Positions 12,001-18,341 of a stretch of DNA of 64,000 bases are shown here, in pieces. Every line of letters begins with the position of its first letter. The first letter of the stretch is position 1. The stretch is from DATMER01 sp034667225 (GTDB lineage: Bacteria; Acidobacteriota; Thermoanaerobaculia; Multivoradales; UBA5704). Location of the stretch: positions 10,539 to 74,538 of the forward strand of contig JAXDKG010000062.1 of assembly GCA_034667225.1 (NCBI GenBank), in the 5' to 3' direction. The notes below the pieces were generated by a model. It ran no database searches. It was not told the origin of the DNA and was given only the letters and a program-made list of their open reading frames with translations. The position numbers were made by a program, and so were the translations under genes.

Positions 12001-15000
12001 GCGCACGCGGCTCTCCGGCGCCCGCACGTTTCGCGATCTCGTGGGGCGGGTGCGCGACGTGACGCTCGCGGCGCACGAGCATCCGGACATCCTCTACGAG
12101 CCGGTGATGGAAGGCATGAGCTTCCTCGAAAAGGGGGACCGGGGCGGGCTCGCGACGTTCCGCATCTTGTTCCAGCTCGCCAAGCTGCCGCCCGCAGAGC
12201 AGGAGCTGTCAGACCTCAAGGTCACCCGTCTGCCTTTCGACACGGGCAAGATCCGCCAGGACCTGACGCTCTTCCTCTCCCAGTCGGGCCGGCTCGTGGG
12301 GCGCTTCAAGTACAACCGCGACGTGCTCGATCCAGAGAGGGTAGTGCGGCTGCGCGACCGCTATCTGCGGATCCTGGAGGCCGCCGTCGCCACCCCGGAT
12401 TGCCTGCTTGCGGACTGCGGGGTGGAGCTGTCTCCGCCAGCGCTGCGGCACATCGCCCCGGCCGGCCCGGGCCTCCCGCTCTCTTTCGCTCAGGAGCGGC
12501 TCTGGCTCCTCGAGCAGCTCGATCCCGGCTCGAGCACCTACAACATGCCGGTCGCGGCGGAGCTCTCCGGCGCTCTCGATCCCCGCGCCCTGTCGGCGGC
12601 GCTGACCCGGGTCGCGCGCCGGCAGGAATCCCTCCGCACCACCTTCGTGGAGGTCGCGGGCTCCCCCCGCCAGCGGATCGCGCCGCCGCTTTCCGCCCTC
12701 CCCCTGCCGCTCGTGGATCTCTCGGCCCTGCCTGCTCCGGCAGGTCTCTCCGAGGCGGAGCGCCTGGAGCGGGAGCAGGCGGGGAGGGGGTTCGATCTGG
12801 AGAAGGGGCCCCTCGCCGTGGCGCTCCTCCTGCGCCTGAGCGGAGACCGGCACCGGTTCCTGCTGAACCTTCACCACATCATCTCGGACGGCTGGTCGAT
12901 CGGCGTGCTCGTCGCCGAGGTGGGGGCCTTCTATGCGGCGGCGGTCGAAGGGCGTCCCTCGCCGCTGCCGGAGCTGCCGATCCAATACGCCGACTTCGCG
13001 GCGTGGCAGCGCGAGCAGGTCGCCGCGACAGGGGAGGCCGAGCTCGCCTATTGGGAGCGCCGCCTGGGCGGCGAGATCGTTCCCGCCGAGCTGCCGACCG
13101 ACCGGCCGCGCCCGGCCGTCCAGACCTTCCGCGGCGGGGCGCGGCAGCTCGTGCTGTCCCCGGATCTGACCGCGCGGCTCAAGAGGTTCGGCCGCGAGGA
13201 GGGCGCGACGCTGTTCATGACGCTCCTCGCGGCGACGCAGGCGCTGCTCTCCCGGCACAGCGGCGAGCAGGACGTGGCGGTGGGAGCCCCGATCGCCGGC
13301 CGCCAGCGGGTCGAGACGGAAGGTCTGATCGGCTGCTTCCTCAACACGCTCGTGCTGCGCACCGATCTCTCCGGCCTCCCGAGCTTCCGGGAGTTGGTGT
13401 CGCGGGTCCGCGAGGTCACTCTGGAGGCCTATGCGAACCAGGAAGTGCCTTTCGAGGCGGTCCTCTCCCGCCTGCGCCTCGACCGCGACCTGTCCCGGAG
13501 CTCGCTGTTCCATGTCCTGTTCAACATGCTCAACCTGCCCCGGTACGAGCTCTCCCTGCCGGGTCTCTCCCTGCAGGTCCTAACGCCGGCCGAGATCCCG
13601 TCGAAGCTGGACCTGACCTTCTATCTCTCCGAGGTCCGTTCGAGCGTGTCGATCAACCTGGCCTACAACGCCGACCTGTTCGACGAGGCCCGCATCGTCG
13701 ACCTGCTCGCCCAGCTCGAGCTGTTGCTCGCGCAGGCCATCGAACGCCGGGGTGAGCCGATGGATGGAATCCCGCTGGTGACCGCCGCTGCGCAGGCGCT
13801 GCTGCCGGACCCCACCGCGACGCTTGCGGAGCCGTCCTTCCTTCCGGTCGGGAGCCTGTTCCTCGGCCGCGAGCGGGACCTGCCGCAGGGGGAGGCCCTG
13901 AGCTGGAGCGAGGGGGCCTGGACCTACTCTCAGCTGGGGACCCGGGCGCGTGAGATCGCCCGGGCCATCCTGGCCGCCGGCGGAGGGCCTGAAGAAGTGG
14001 TCGCGGTCAGCGGATCCAGGTCGCCCGAGCTGATCGCCAGCCTGCTGGGGGTCTTCCTCTCGGGCGGGGTCCTGCTGATGCTGGACCGCAAGATCCCGGC
14101 CGCACGGCTGCGCCTCATGGTCGACGAGGCGAAGCCCGTCTGCCTGGTCTATGCCGGAGAGGAGCGGCCCGAGGACGCATGGCTGCTGGAATCGGTCCCG
14201 ATCGTGCCGCCCGAAGCTCCGGCCGTGGAATTTCCCCTGCCCGCGCCCGACGACCCGGCGTACGTCTTCTTCACCTCGGGGACGACCGGCAGGCCGAAGG
14301 CGGTCCTCGGCCGCCAGAAGGGGCTCAGCCACTTCCTCACCTGGCAGCGCGAAGCCTTCGGGATCGGGCCCGGCGACCGGGCCGCTCAGCTCACGGGCCT
14401 CTCGTTCGACGTGGTCCTGCGGGACATCCTCCTACCGCTTACGAGCGGCGCCACGCTCTGCCTTCCGGACGAGGACGACCTGAGCCCGGACCGGATCCTC
14501 CCGTGGCTCGCGGAGCGGGAGATCACCGTGGTCCACGCGGTCCCCTCGCTCGCCAGCGCGTGGCTCGGCGCCGCGCCGGCGGGGTTCGGCTCAGACGCGC
14601 TGCGCTGGACGTTCTTCGCCGGCGAGCCGCTCCTGGACCAGGTCGTCGAGCGCTGGCGTGCCGCATTCCCTCGCACCGGCGCCGTCAACCTCTACGGCCC
14701 CACGGAAACGACTCTCGCCAAGTGCTGGTACCTGGTCCCTGACCCGCCCGTGGGAGGCGTCCAGCCGGTCGGCTCGCCGCTCCCACAGACCCAGGCTCTG
14801 GTTCTTGCCGGCGGCAGCCGGCGGTGCGGGATCGGCGAGACCGGCGAGATCGTGCTGCGGACACCCTTCCGCAGCCTCGGCTATCTCAACAATCCCGAGG
14901 AGACCCGGCTCCGGTTCCGGCTCAACCCCTTCAGTGCCGATGCCGGCGACCTCCTCTACTTCACGGGCGACCGCGGCCGCTGCCGCTTGGACGGCACCCT

Positions 15001-16981
15001 GGAGATCCTCGGCCGGCTCGACGAGCAGGTGAAGATCCGGGGGGTGCGCGTCGAGCCGGCCGAGATCCGCATGGCCCTGGGGCGCCAGGCCGGGGTTTGG
15101 GAGAGCGCCGTCCTGGTCCGCGAGGTCCGGCCCGGCGACCAGCTCCTGGTCGCCTATGTCGTGCCTCGGCCGGGCGCCGCCCCCGATCCTGAAGACCTGC
15201 GCCGGCACCTGCGCCAGGAGCTGCCCGAAGCGATGGTGCCGTCGGCGTTCGTGATCCTGGATGCGCTCCCGCTCACGCCGAACGGCAAGCTCGACCAGCG
15301 GGCGCTCGCGCGCTACGAGGTCGAGATCCCGGCCTCCGGCGGGAGGACCTTGCTCACCCCGGCCGAGGAGATCGTCGCCGGGCTCTGGTCGGAGGTCCTC
15401 GGGCGGCGCGAGATCGGACCGGGCGAAAACTTCTTCCAGCTCGGCGGGCACTCGCTGACCGGGGCCCAGGTGATGTCGCGCTTGCGCGAGGTGTTCGCGG
15501 TCGAGCTGCCGCTGCGGGTCCTCTTCGAGGCGCCGACGGTGGCCACCCTCGCCGCCGAGGTCGAGCGCCGCCGGCGGCCGGACGACGCCCCGGAGCTCCC
15601 CTCCGTCGCCTCCTTCCGGCAGGACCGGAGCGCGCCGTCTCCCCTCTCCTTCGCCCAGGAGAGGTTCTGGACCGGGCGCGAGCTCGAGGCCCGGACCGTG
15701 GCCTCCACGATCCCGGTGATGGTGCTCTTCCGCGGGCCGCTCGATTTCGATTGCCTGCGGCGGGCCATGCAGGAGGTCGCTGACCGCCACGAGGTGCTGC
15801 GGACGAGCTTCCAGGAGGGGGAAGACGGCCGGCCGATCCAGGTCATCCATCCCACGATCCCCGTCCGGTTCCCCATCGTCGACCTGGAACGGCTCTCTCC
15901 TGCCAAGCGGACGGCGGAGGTCCAGCACTGGAGCGTCCTCGACGGGCGCTCGCATTTCGACTTCGCGCGCGGCCCGCTGTTTCGGCTGACCGTCTTCAGG
16001 ACCGCGGAGACGGAGCACGTGCTGCTTTTTACCGTCCACCACAGCGCCTTCGACGGCTGGTCGCAATCCGTCCTGCTCCGGGAGCTGGGGATGCTCTACA
16101 ACGCCTTCCGCGAGGGGCGTCCGTCGCCTCTGCCGCCGCTCGCGGCGCAATATCAGGATTTTGCGCGCTGGCAGCGGCACACCATCTCCGGCGAGGCCTT
16201 GGAGCGGCAGGTGGCCTTCTGGCGCGAGCACCTCCGGGGTGCCCGGCCGCTCGATCTCTCTGCTGGCCCGCGCCCTGCCCGCTGGACCTATGAGGCGGGC
16301 ATGGAGACGTTCACGGTTCCGGAGGACCTCGAAAAGAAGCTCGATGCGTTCGCCGCGCAGCACGGTGTCACCCTGTTCATGACACTGCTCGCGGCCTTCA
16401 AGGTGCTGCTCCACGGGGAGACCGGGCGGGAGGACGTCGTCGTCACCTGCCTGTTCGCCAATCGCAACCATTTCGAGATCGAAAACCTGATCGGTAATTT
16501 CTTCGCCGGGCTGCCCCTGCGCACGCGTTTCTCCAGAACCGGCACCTTCCGCGATCTCCTAGCGCGGGTGCGCGACGAGACGCTCGCAGCGCACGAGCAT
16601 CCGGACATCCTCTACGAGCCGGTGATGGAAGGCCAGGGCTTCCTGGAGAAGGGGGATCGCGGTGGGCTGACCACGTTCCGCGTCATGTTCCAGCTTGCCA
16701 AGCTGCCGCCGGCCCAGCAGACCTTGTCCGATCTCGATGTGATCCGTCTGCCGTTCGACACCGGCAAGATCCGCCAGGACCTGACCCTATTCCTCTATCA
16801 GTCGGGCCGACTCGCCGGGCGCTTCAAGTACAACCGCGACGTGCTCGATCCGGAGAGGGTCGCGCGGCTGCGCGACTGCTATCTCCGGATTCTCGAGACC
16901 GCCGTCGCCGATCCGGATTGCCCGCTCGCGGAGCTGTCACAGGAGAGCTCCGTGCTGCTGAGCGTGGGGGAGGCCCGATGA
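2..16981 (+). CDS. Multimodular nonribosomal peptide synthetase, 5' end outside the window
   Basis: The reading frame is open from base 2, so the true start lies upstream; 5659 codons are visible. Domain order from core motifs (approximate bases): A1 remnant 2-190, inserted methyltransferase 190-900 (SAM motif VLEIGSGSG near 360), rest of A1 950-2020 (HTSGSTGEPKG), T1 2050-2270, C1 2320-3620, A2 3680-5180, T2 5210-5440, C2 5505-6840, truncated A3 6860-7545, T3 7570-7790, C3 7850-9140, A4 9230-10790, T4 10840-11055, C4 11115-12400, C5 12465-13780, A5 13840-15310, T5 15350-15565, C6 15630-16930. All five T domains keep the serine of GGHSL. The C domains read HHxxxDG, except C1, which has HHIVSDA. 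No Cy, E, thioesterase or reductase domain is seen. Tentative pocket readings: A1 DLYDLSLVW (cysteine-like), A2 DLFNNALTY (alanine-like), A4 DPRNPILRA and A5 DVRHFALLA (Lys2/aminoadipate-like). It is the first visible gene of a tightly coupled operon. Confidence 0.95.
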   Translation: MDEAWPADRVESILGSTGAPAIVAGTGLLPAVEEMRWRLPALNDVVCLAVAEPEPPAETIDPESVRELWDFVAERAVDRETAGGFVSAFTGEPMSAAEVDEYRDRVLSLAGPWLRPGARVLEIGSGSGLLLWEMASRVAHVTGVDPSPLTQESNREHAVREGIANVELRTAFAHELDDLLGSGERFDLVLLASTVQFFPGPRYLEHVLRWALGHLAPGGAVLIADVLDARRREELRRAIEEHRGAAITGRRQELYLDEGLFQDLGASVHYRTEGFPNELRFRYDVLLTQAGERRKRLWTGWHVDRCPVGRLPQVAAPDDIAYVIHTSGSTGEPKGIVVQHRPAANLVDWINSAFEIGPEDRGLFVTSLCFDLSVYDIFGVLGAGGTVHVATREELADPDHMVGLLRTGGITLWDSAPAALVQLAPLFPAEPDRSSRLRRVLLSGDWIPVTLPDRVRHSFPGARVMALGGATEATVWSNWFPVGVVDPDWPSIPYGRPISNARYHVLDAGFSPSPIGVPGDLYIGGDCLCAGYRRPELTANAFLPDPFSGVPGARLYRTGDRARYLVDGNIEFLGRLDQQVKVRGYRIELGEIEVALAHQPGLREAVVLVREDEPGDRRLVAYVVPSVEPCPSAAELRDALRQTLPEYMIPSAFVTLEALPVTPNGKLDRQALPAPQWSSGAGLVAPRTPVEKRLAAIWSAVLGVPQVGLEDNFFDLGGHSLLATQMVSRVRESFGVELALRTLFERPRLDELAAWLEGEERSWGAAIVRVPREEPHVLSFAQQRLWFLDQLEPGSPVYNVPAAVELRGRLDVAALAWAFGEMVRRHKVLRTTFRSIAGQPMQVVAEPAAFDLPVVDLQWHGEEADRLAAAEARRPFDLVRGPLLRVVLLRLGGEEHVALITMHHIVSDAWSMGVLVRELGALYAAFLSNRPSPLPDLDVQYADFAAWQRRHLSGELLESELAWWRGQLAGMPLVLDLPTDHPRPAVRSVRGAEHGFTVGSETLAELAGLHQRQGGTLFMALLAGFMGLLQRYASQDELGVGTPIAGRNRVETEPLIGLFVNTLVLRGDLSEDPGFAELLDQVRETTLSAYAHQDLPFERLVEVLAPERDLSRPAVVQVLFSLQNAPSGTLELPGLALSVSVATTGTAKFDLACMLVETARGLEGTFEYSRDLFEAATIERLAGHFASLLGRAAEAPGRRLSELPLLSAREREQLLAEWSSGGVLPPSEVSIHALFEAQAARAPGATALVRGATGERWTYAELDRWADFLAQRLAGLGVGPEVRVGVCLSRTPMLVASLLAVLKAGGAYVPLDPRYPQERLAFLLEDTAAAVLLTEPDLVDRLPGHRAEVLLVEGSWRGTETVPRVASGVLPGNLAYLIYTSGSTGRPKGVAIEHRSAVAFARWARTVFPPEDLEGVLAATSIAFDLSVFELFVTLAWGGKVVLAENALELPQLVASGVAGEVTLINTVPSAMAELVRQRVLPESVRTVNLAGEPLKRSLVDAIHEVSPSCRVLDLYGPSETTTYSTWALAPREERREPTIGRPLAGTRLLVLGRGGQPVPVGVPGELLIGGAGLARGYLDRPDLTADRFVPDPLPPVLPQEGVEPGGRVYRTGDLVRWLPDGRLEYLGRIDHQVKVRGFRVEPGEIAAVLSAHPWVRDAVVMAQKESAGGQRLVAYVVGTPGEEPELSELRDFLRERLPDFMLPAAYAFLPELPLTANGKVDRQALVKLCPERAAASAAVAPRTRAEELIAGIFSEVLGVERVGVTEDFFALGGHSLLATRVASRVRSVFGLELPLRAVFEAPTVEGLARRLERLTSTGERFRIPALARIAGKEPPLALSFAQQRLWFLDRLEPGSPLYNMPVKVELRGRLDPGVLSAALREVTRRHEVLRTTFAEVAGSPVQVVAARARIPLPLIDLRGLPRGEREREAGRLEAAEARRPFDLANGPLLRAALLASEPERHALLLTLHHVVSDGWSMDVLVREVGLLYAAFLDGLDGLDGQPSPLPELSIQYAEFAAWQRQHLSGELLETEVSWWRRRLAGMPPALELPTDHPRPPVRSGRGEVHAFDLGGEALAGLGRFSRWHGATLFVTLLAGVAALLQRYTGEDDLVIGTPVAGRTRTETEPLIGVFVNSLALRIDLSGAPSFLDLLSRVGETTLSASAHQEVPFERLVEELAPERDRSRPPLFQVLLAYQSASAERLSLPGLEVESHSIHSGTAKFDLTFFLGEAPQGLDGAIEYDCDLFDRTTAMRLAGSLARLLEGAVAAPQAPVTELPVLSPAERAALVFEWNDTAEVSRKAPPVHELVAEASIVATCMAISPLPPESPGVRPTGRPIHGTRAYAVDTWGCLTPRGVAGELWLGGAPVAHGYLERPELTAERFVPDPWSGEAGSRLYRTGERVRHRPDGSLELLGRLDHQVKVRGYRVELGEIEAALARHPGVREAAVLAREDEPRNKRLVAYVVPAAEPAPAPEDLRDALRLSLPEYMIPAAFVMLRELPRTPGGELDLQALPVPPWSAVFRFAPPQTPTEQILAEIWSAVLGVTRVGREDSFFDLGGHSLLATQMISRLRDARGLELSLRTLFEKPKLIDLARAVDTAVLTGEQPRSMPALRPLAAPGPGLVLSFAQERLWFLQQLDPGSDTYNIPVAVELSGALRAGALAAALAEVVRRHEALRTTFTVVDGHPRQRISPSARVTLPLVDLSALPAPQGLAEAERLEREQAGTGFDLENGPLAAALLVRLAGDRHRFLLTLHHIVSDGWSIGVLVRELGTLYAASVEGRRSPLPELPIQYADFAVWQREQLAGKWDAELAYWESRLGGEVAIAELPADRPRPAVQTFSGKTRQLVLSPELTSRLRSFGRDRGVTLFMTLLAATQALLSRHSGEHDVPVGAPVAGRQWGETEDLIGCFLNTLVLRTDLSGSPSFRELAARVRTVTLEAYSHQEVPFEAVLARLRLDRDLSRTPLFQVLFNMLNLPRPALSLPGLDLRVLTPSEVPSKFDMTFYVSQSEAAIGINLVYNAGIFDESRMTDLLAQLELLLGQALDRPDEPVDRLSLVTDQARGLLPDPTVPLDGSWIGGVHELFAAQVERAPDRAAVIGGRDGDVVWSYGDLLAGSRRLAGWLAAHGVCPGDPVAILAHRSAPLVQAVMGVLTAGAAFTLLDPAYPAPRLVEMLRLAAPRAWVALQAAGPVPDEVRAWLEEVGCPCLELPTGGFASLECLAAFSGNAPQVTVGPQDLACIGFTSGSTGGPKGILGLHGSLSHFLPMYCKEFEVGPEDRFSLLSGLSHDPLQRDIFTPLYLGAAIVVPDPADIGIAGRLAEWMNRHCVTVANLTPALGQLLAERPPGGEPVVVPSLRVVPLIGEALTRQDVVRLRAMAPGVTCINLYGSTETQRALSFHRVMPEEAEARQVLPLGRGMQDVQLLVVQRAGIAGIAGIGEIGEIVVRSPHLARGYIGDEELTVERFQLNPFTGAAGDRIYRTGDLGRYLPDGEVSFAGRADFQVKLRGFRIELGEIEALLASHPAVQAAAVLLREDLPGGRGLVAYAVLAVPAAGGSARTEELHDYLWQRLPAYMVPSAFAFLDAMPLTPNGKVDRRALAKIELEIPLSDGETRSLRNPVEEIVAGICAEVLRVPQVGPGDNFFQLGGHSLTGVQVVSRLCQVFQVDLPLRILFEAPTVAGMAAEIERLRRRGGALERPAISSFREDRSAPPPLSFAQERFWVGRQLEARTVASTIPIMVAFEGRLDLACLQRAMQEIVDRHEVLRTSFQDGIEGPIQVVHSAVPVRFPVVDLERIAPSRQRAEIQRWSALDGRSHFDYERGPLFRTTVFRCSERENVVLFTIHHVAFDGWSTSVLLGELSALYNAFREDRPSPLRPLPAQYQDFARWQRQTLAGEALAEQVSFWREHLRGALPLDLANGRRSARRTFEAGIEMFTIPEELERKLDTFAAEHCVTLFMTLLAAFKALLHYETGQEDIVVTSLFANRNQVETENLIGNFFAGLPLRTRLSGARTFRDLVGRVRDVTLAAHEHPDILYEPVMEGMSFLEKGDRGGLATFRILFQLAKLPPAEQELSDLKVTRLPFDTGKIRQDLTLFLSQSGRLVGRFKYNRDVLDPERVVRLRDRYLRILEAAVATPDCLLADCGVELSPPALRHIAPAGPGLPLSFAQERLWLLEQLDPGSSTYNMPVAAELSGALDPRALSAALTRVARRQESLRTTFVEVAGSPRQRIAPPLSALPLPLVDLSALPAPAGLSEAERLEREQAGRGFDLEKGPLAVALLLRLSGDRHRFLLNLHHIISDGWSIGVLVAEVGAFYAAAVEGRPSPLPELPIQYADFAAWQREQVAATGEAELAYWERRLGGEIVPAELPTDRPRPAVQTFRGGARQLVLSPDLTARLKRFGREEGATLFMTLLAATQALLSRHSGEQDVAVGAPIAGRQRVETEGLIGCFLNTLVLRTDLSGLPSFRELVSRVREVTLEAYANQEVPFEAVLSRLRLDRDLSRSSLFHVLFNMLNLPRYELSLPGLSLQVLTPAEIPSKLDLTFYLSEVRSSVSINLAYNADLFDEARIVDLLAQLELLLAQAIERRGEPMDGIPLVTAAAQALLPDPTATLAEPSFLPVGSLFLGRERDLPQGEALSWSEGAWTYSQLGTRAREIARAILAAGGGPEEVVAVSGSRSPELIASLLGVFLSGGVLLMLDRKIPAARLRLMVDEAKPVCLVYAGEERPEDAWLLESVPIVPPEAPAVEFPLPAPDDPAYVFFTSGTTGRPKAVLGRQKGLSHFLTWQREAFGIGPGDRAAQLTGLSFDVVLRDILLPLTSGATLCLPDEDDLSPDRILPWLAEREITVVHAVPSLASAWLGAAPAGFGSDALRWTFFAGEPLLDQVVERWRAAFPRTGAVNLYGPTETTLAKCWYLVPDPPVGGVQPVGSPLPQTQALVLAGGSRRCGIGETGEIVLRTPFRSLGYLNNPEETRLRFRLNPFSADAGDLLYFTGDRGRCRLDGTLEILGRLDEQVKIRGVRVEPAEIRMALGRQAGVWESAVLVREVRPGDQLLVAYVVPRPGAAPDPEDLRRHLRQELPEAMVPSAFVILDALPLTPNGKLDQRALARYEVEIPASGGRTLLTPAEEIVAGLWSEVLGRREIGPGENFFQLGGHSLTGAQVMSRLREVFAVELPLRVLFEAPTVATLAAEVERRRRPDDAPELPSVASFRQDRSAPSPLSFAQERFWTGRELEARTVASTIPVMVLFRGPLDFDCLRRAMQEVADRHEVLRTSFQEGEDGRPIQVIHPTIPVRFPIVDLERLSPAKRTAEVQHWSVLDGRSHFDFARGPLFRLTVFRTAETEHVLLFTVHHSAFDGWSQSVLLRELGMLYNAFREGRPSPLPPLAAQYQDFARWQRHTISGEALERQVAFWREHLRGARPLDLSAGPRPARWTYEAGMETFTVPEDLEKKLDAFAAQHGVTLFMTLLAAFKVLLHGETGREDVVVTCLFANRNHFEIENLIGNFFAGLPLRTRFSRTGTFRDLLARVRDETLAAHEHPDILYEPVMEGQGFLEKGDRGGLTTFRVMFQLAKLPPAQQTLSDLDVIRLPFDTGKIRQDLTLFLYQSGRLAGRFKYNRDVLDPERVARLRDCYLRILETAVADPDCPLAELSQESSVLLSVGEAR

Positions 16982-17676
16982 AGAGAGTGGCGTTGGTCAC
17001 CGGAGCGAACCGGGGGATCGGGTTGGAGATCTGCACCCAGCTCGGCCGTGCCGGCTACGCGGTCGTGCTCACCGCCCGCGATCCGCAGAAGGGCGCGAGG
17101 GCAGCCGAGTCCCTCTGCCGGGACGGTATCGACGCGCATTTCCATGCGCTGGACGTGACGGTTGCCGGCGCGGCCCGGGAGGCCGCCGCCTTCGTGGCCG
17201 GCGAGCTCGGCCAGCTGGATGCCCTGGTCAACAATGCCGCCGTCTCGCTCGATCCCGAGGCTTCCCTGGAGACGGTGGACCTGGACGTGATGCGGCAGAC
17301 GCTCGAGGCCAACTTCCTGGGCGCGCTCGCCTGCTGCCAGGCGTTCCTGCCGATGATGCGCCAGCAGGAGTACGGCCGGATCGTCAACGTCTCGAGCGGG
17401 CGGGGGTCGTTCTCCAAGCTGGCCGCGGGAGGGCCTTGCTACCGCATCTCGAAGACCGCACTGAACGCTCTCACGGTGATCCTCGCCGACGAGGTCAAGG
17501 AAGCCAACATCCTGGTCAATGCCATGACGCCCGGCTGGGTGCGCACCCGCCTGGGGGGGATCAAGGCTCCGCGCTCGACCTCCGAGGGCGCGGAGGCCGC
17601 CGTCTGGCTGGCGATGCTGCCGGACGACGGCCCGCGCGGAAAGTTCTTCAAGGACCGGGAGGAGTTCCCGTGGTAG
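16978..17676 (+). CDS. Short-chain dehydrogenase/reductase (carbonyl reductase-like)
   Basis: This 232-residue protein is a classical SDR. The N-terminal TGANRGIG (residues 8-15) is the NAD(P)-binding turn, NNAA follows near residue 80, the catalytic serine lies in NVSSGRG near 138, and Y155xxxK159 (YRISK) is the active-site pair. The start is the ATG overlapping the NRPS stop as ATGA, so translation is probably coupled. It would reduce a ketone or oxidise an alcohol on a precursor or on the peptide; the substrate cannot be read from sequence. An alternative in-frame start at 16918 lies inside the NRPS and is less likely. Confidence 0.9.
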   Translation: MKRVALVTGANRGIGLEICTQLGRAGYAVVLTARDPQKGARAAESLCRDGIDAHFHALDVTVAGAAREAAAFVAGELGQLDALVNNAAVSLDPEASLETVDLDVMRQTLEANFLGALACCQAFLPMMRQQEYGRIVNVSSGRGSFSKLAAGGPCYRISKTALNALTVILADEVKEANILVNAMTPGWVRTRLGGIKAPRSTSEGAEAAVWLAMLPDDGPRGKFFKDREEFPW

Positions 17677-18341
17677 ACGCAAAAATGGGCGCGCTGGCGC
17701 GCGCCGCGCGGCTGACCCGGGAGCTCGAGAGGTCCTGCCATGATCCGCGCGAGCCGATCGCGAGCAAGGTCCGGCGCATGCAGCGCGTGAAGTCCCCCGA
17801 TTTGCCGCCGCGGGTCCGCGACCTGCGTTCCTACGACCCGACCTGGCCGTCCCTCTTCGCGGAAGAGGAGCGGAGGATCCGCGGCGCCCTGGGGGACGCT
17901 GTCGCGCGGGTCGAACACTTCGGGAGCACCTCGATCCCCGCGGAGGCACTCTCCTCGAAAAATGTGATCGATTTCCTGGTGGCGGTCCGGGAGCCGTCTC
18001 TCGCGCCGCAGGCTCACGCCGTCCTGGCTGCGCTCGGCTACACCTCCTATGGCAACGGGCCGTGCGACCCGGAGACCGTGTGGTGGTGGCGGATCGAGGA
18101 GGAGGCGGCCTTCGTCGCGCATCTCTGCGCGGCCGCGAACCCCTGGATCGACACCGTGGTCAACTACCGCGACTACATGCGCGCCCATCCCGAGGAGTGC
18201 GTCCGCTACGAAGAGGTGAAGCGGCGCCTGGCGGCGGAGCCGGACCGCAGCCTGTTCGAGTACAGCCTCGGCAAGCTCCGCCTGTTCTACGAGATCAGCG
18301 GCAAGGCCGACGCCTGGAAGGGAGCCGGACAGGTCCCATGA
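17670..18341 (+). CDS. GrpB/UPF0157 family protein (nucleotidyltransferase-like)
   Basis: The protein has 223 residues. The hallmark is EHFGSTSIP followed by IDFLVAV, the usual GrpB core where a GST(S/T)xPG turn precedes an acidic strand. The C-terminal NYRDYMRAHPEEC and the helix after it match the family. A GTG start at 17670 is chosen because GGGAGGAG sits five bases upstream, while the ATG at 17685 would be too far from that site. The gene overlaps the SDR stop by seven bases and the aspartokinase start by four. GrpB proteins have the nucleotidyltransferase fold and are sometimes fused to dephospho-CoA kinase; their reaction is poorly known. Its place inside the NRPS operon suggests a biosynthetic role, but I cannot say which. 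Confidence 0.85.
   Translation: MVDAKMGALARAARLTRELERSCHDPREPIASKVRRMQRVKSPDLPPRVRDLRSYDPTWPSLFAEEERRIRGALGDAVARVEHFGSTSIPAEALSSKNVIDFLVAVREPSLAPQAHAVLAALGYTSYGNGPCDPETVWWWRIEEEAAFVAHLCAAANPWIDTVVNYRDYMRAHPEECVRYEEVKRRLAAEPDRSLFEYSLGKLRLFYEISGKADAWKGAGQVP

Noticed and set aside
2320..16930. Heterocyclisation (Cy) or epimerisation domain
   Set aside because: All six C domains have HHxxxD(G/A) followed by W; none has the DxxxxD Cy motif or the E-domain pattern.
15630..16981. Terminal thioesterase or reductase domain of the NRPS
   Set aside because: No GxSxG hydrolase motif or Rossmann reductase motif; the protein ends within a C domain.
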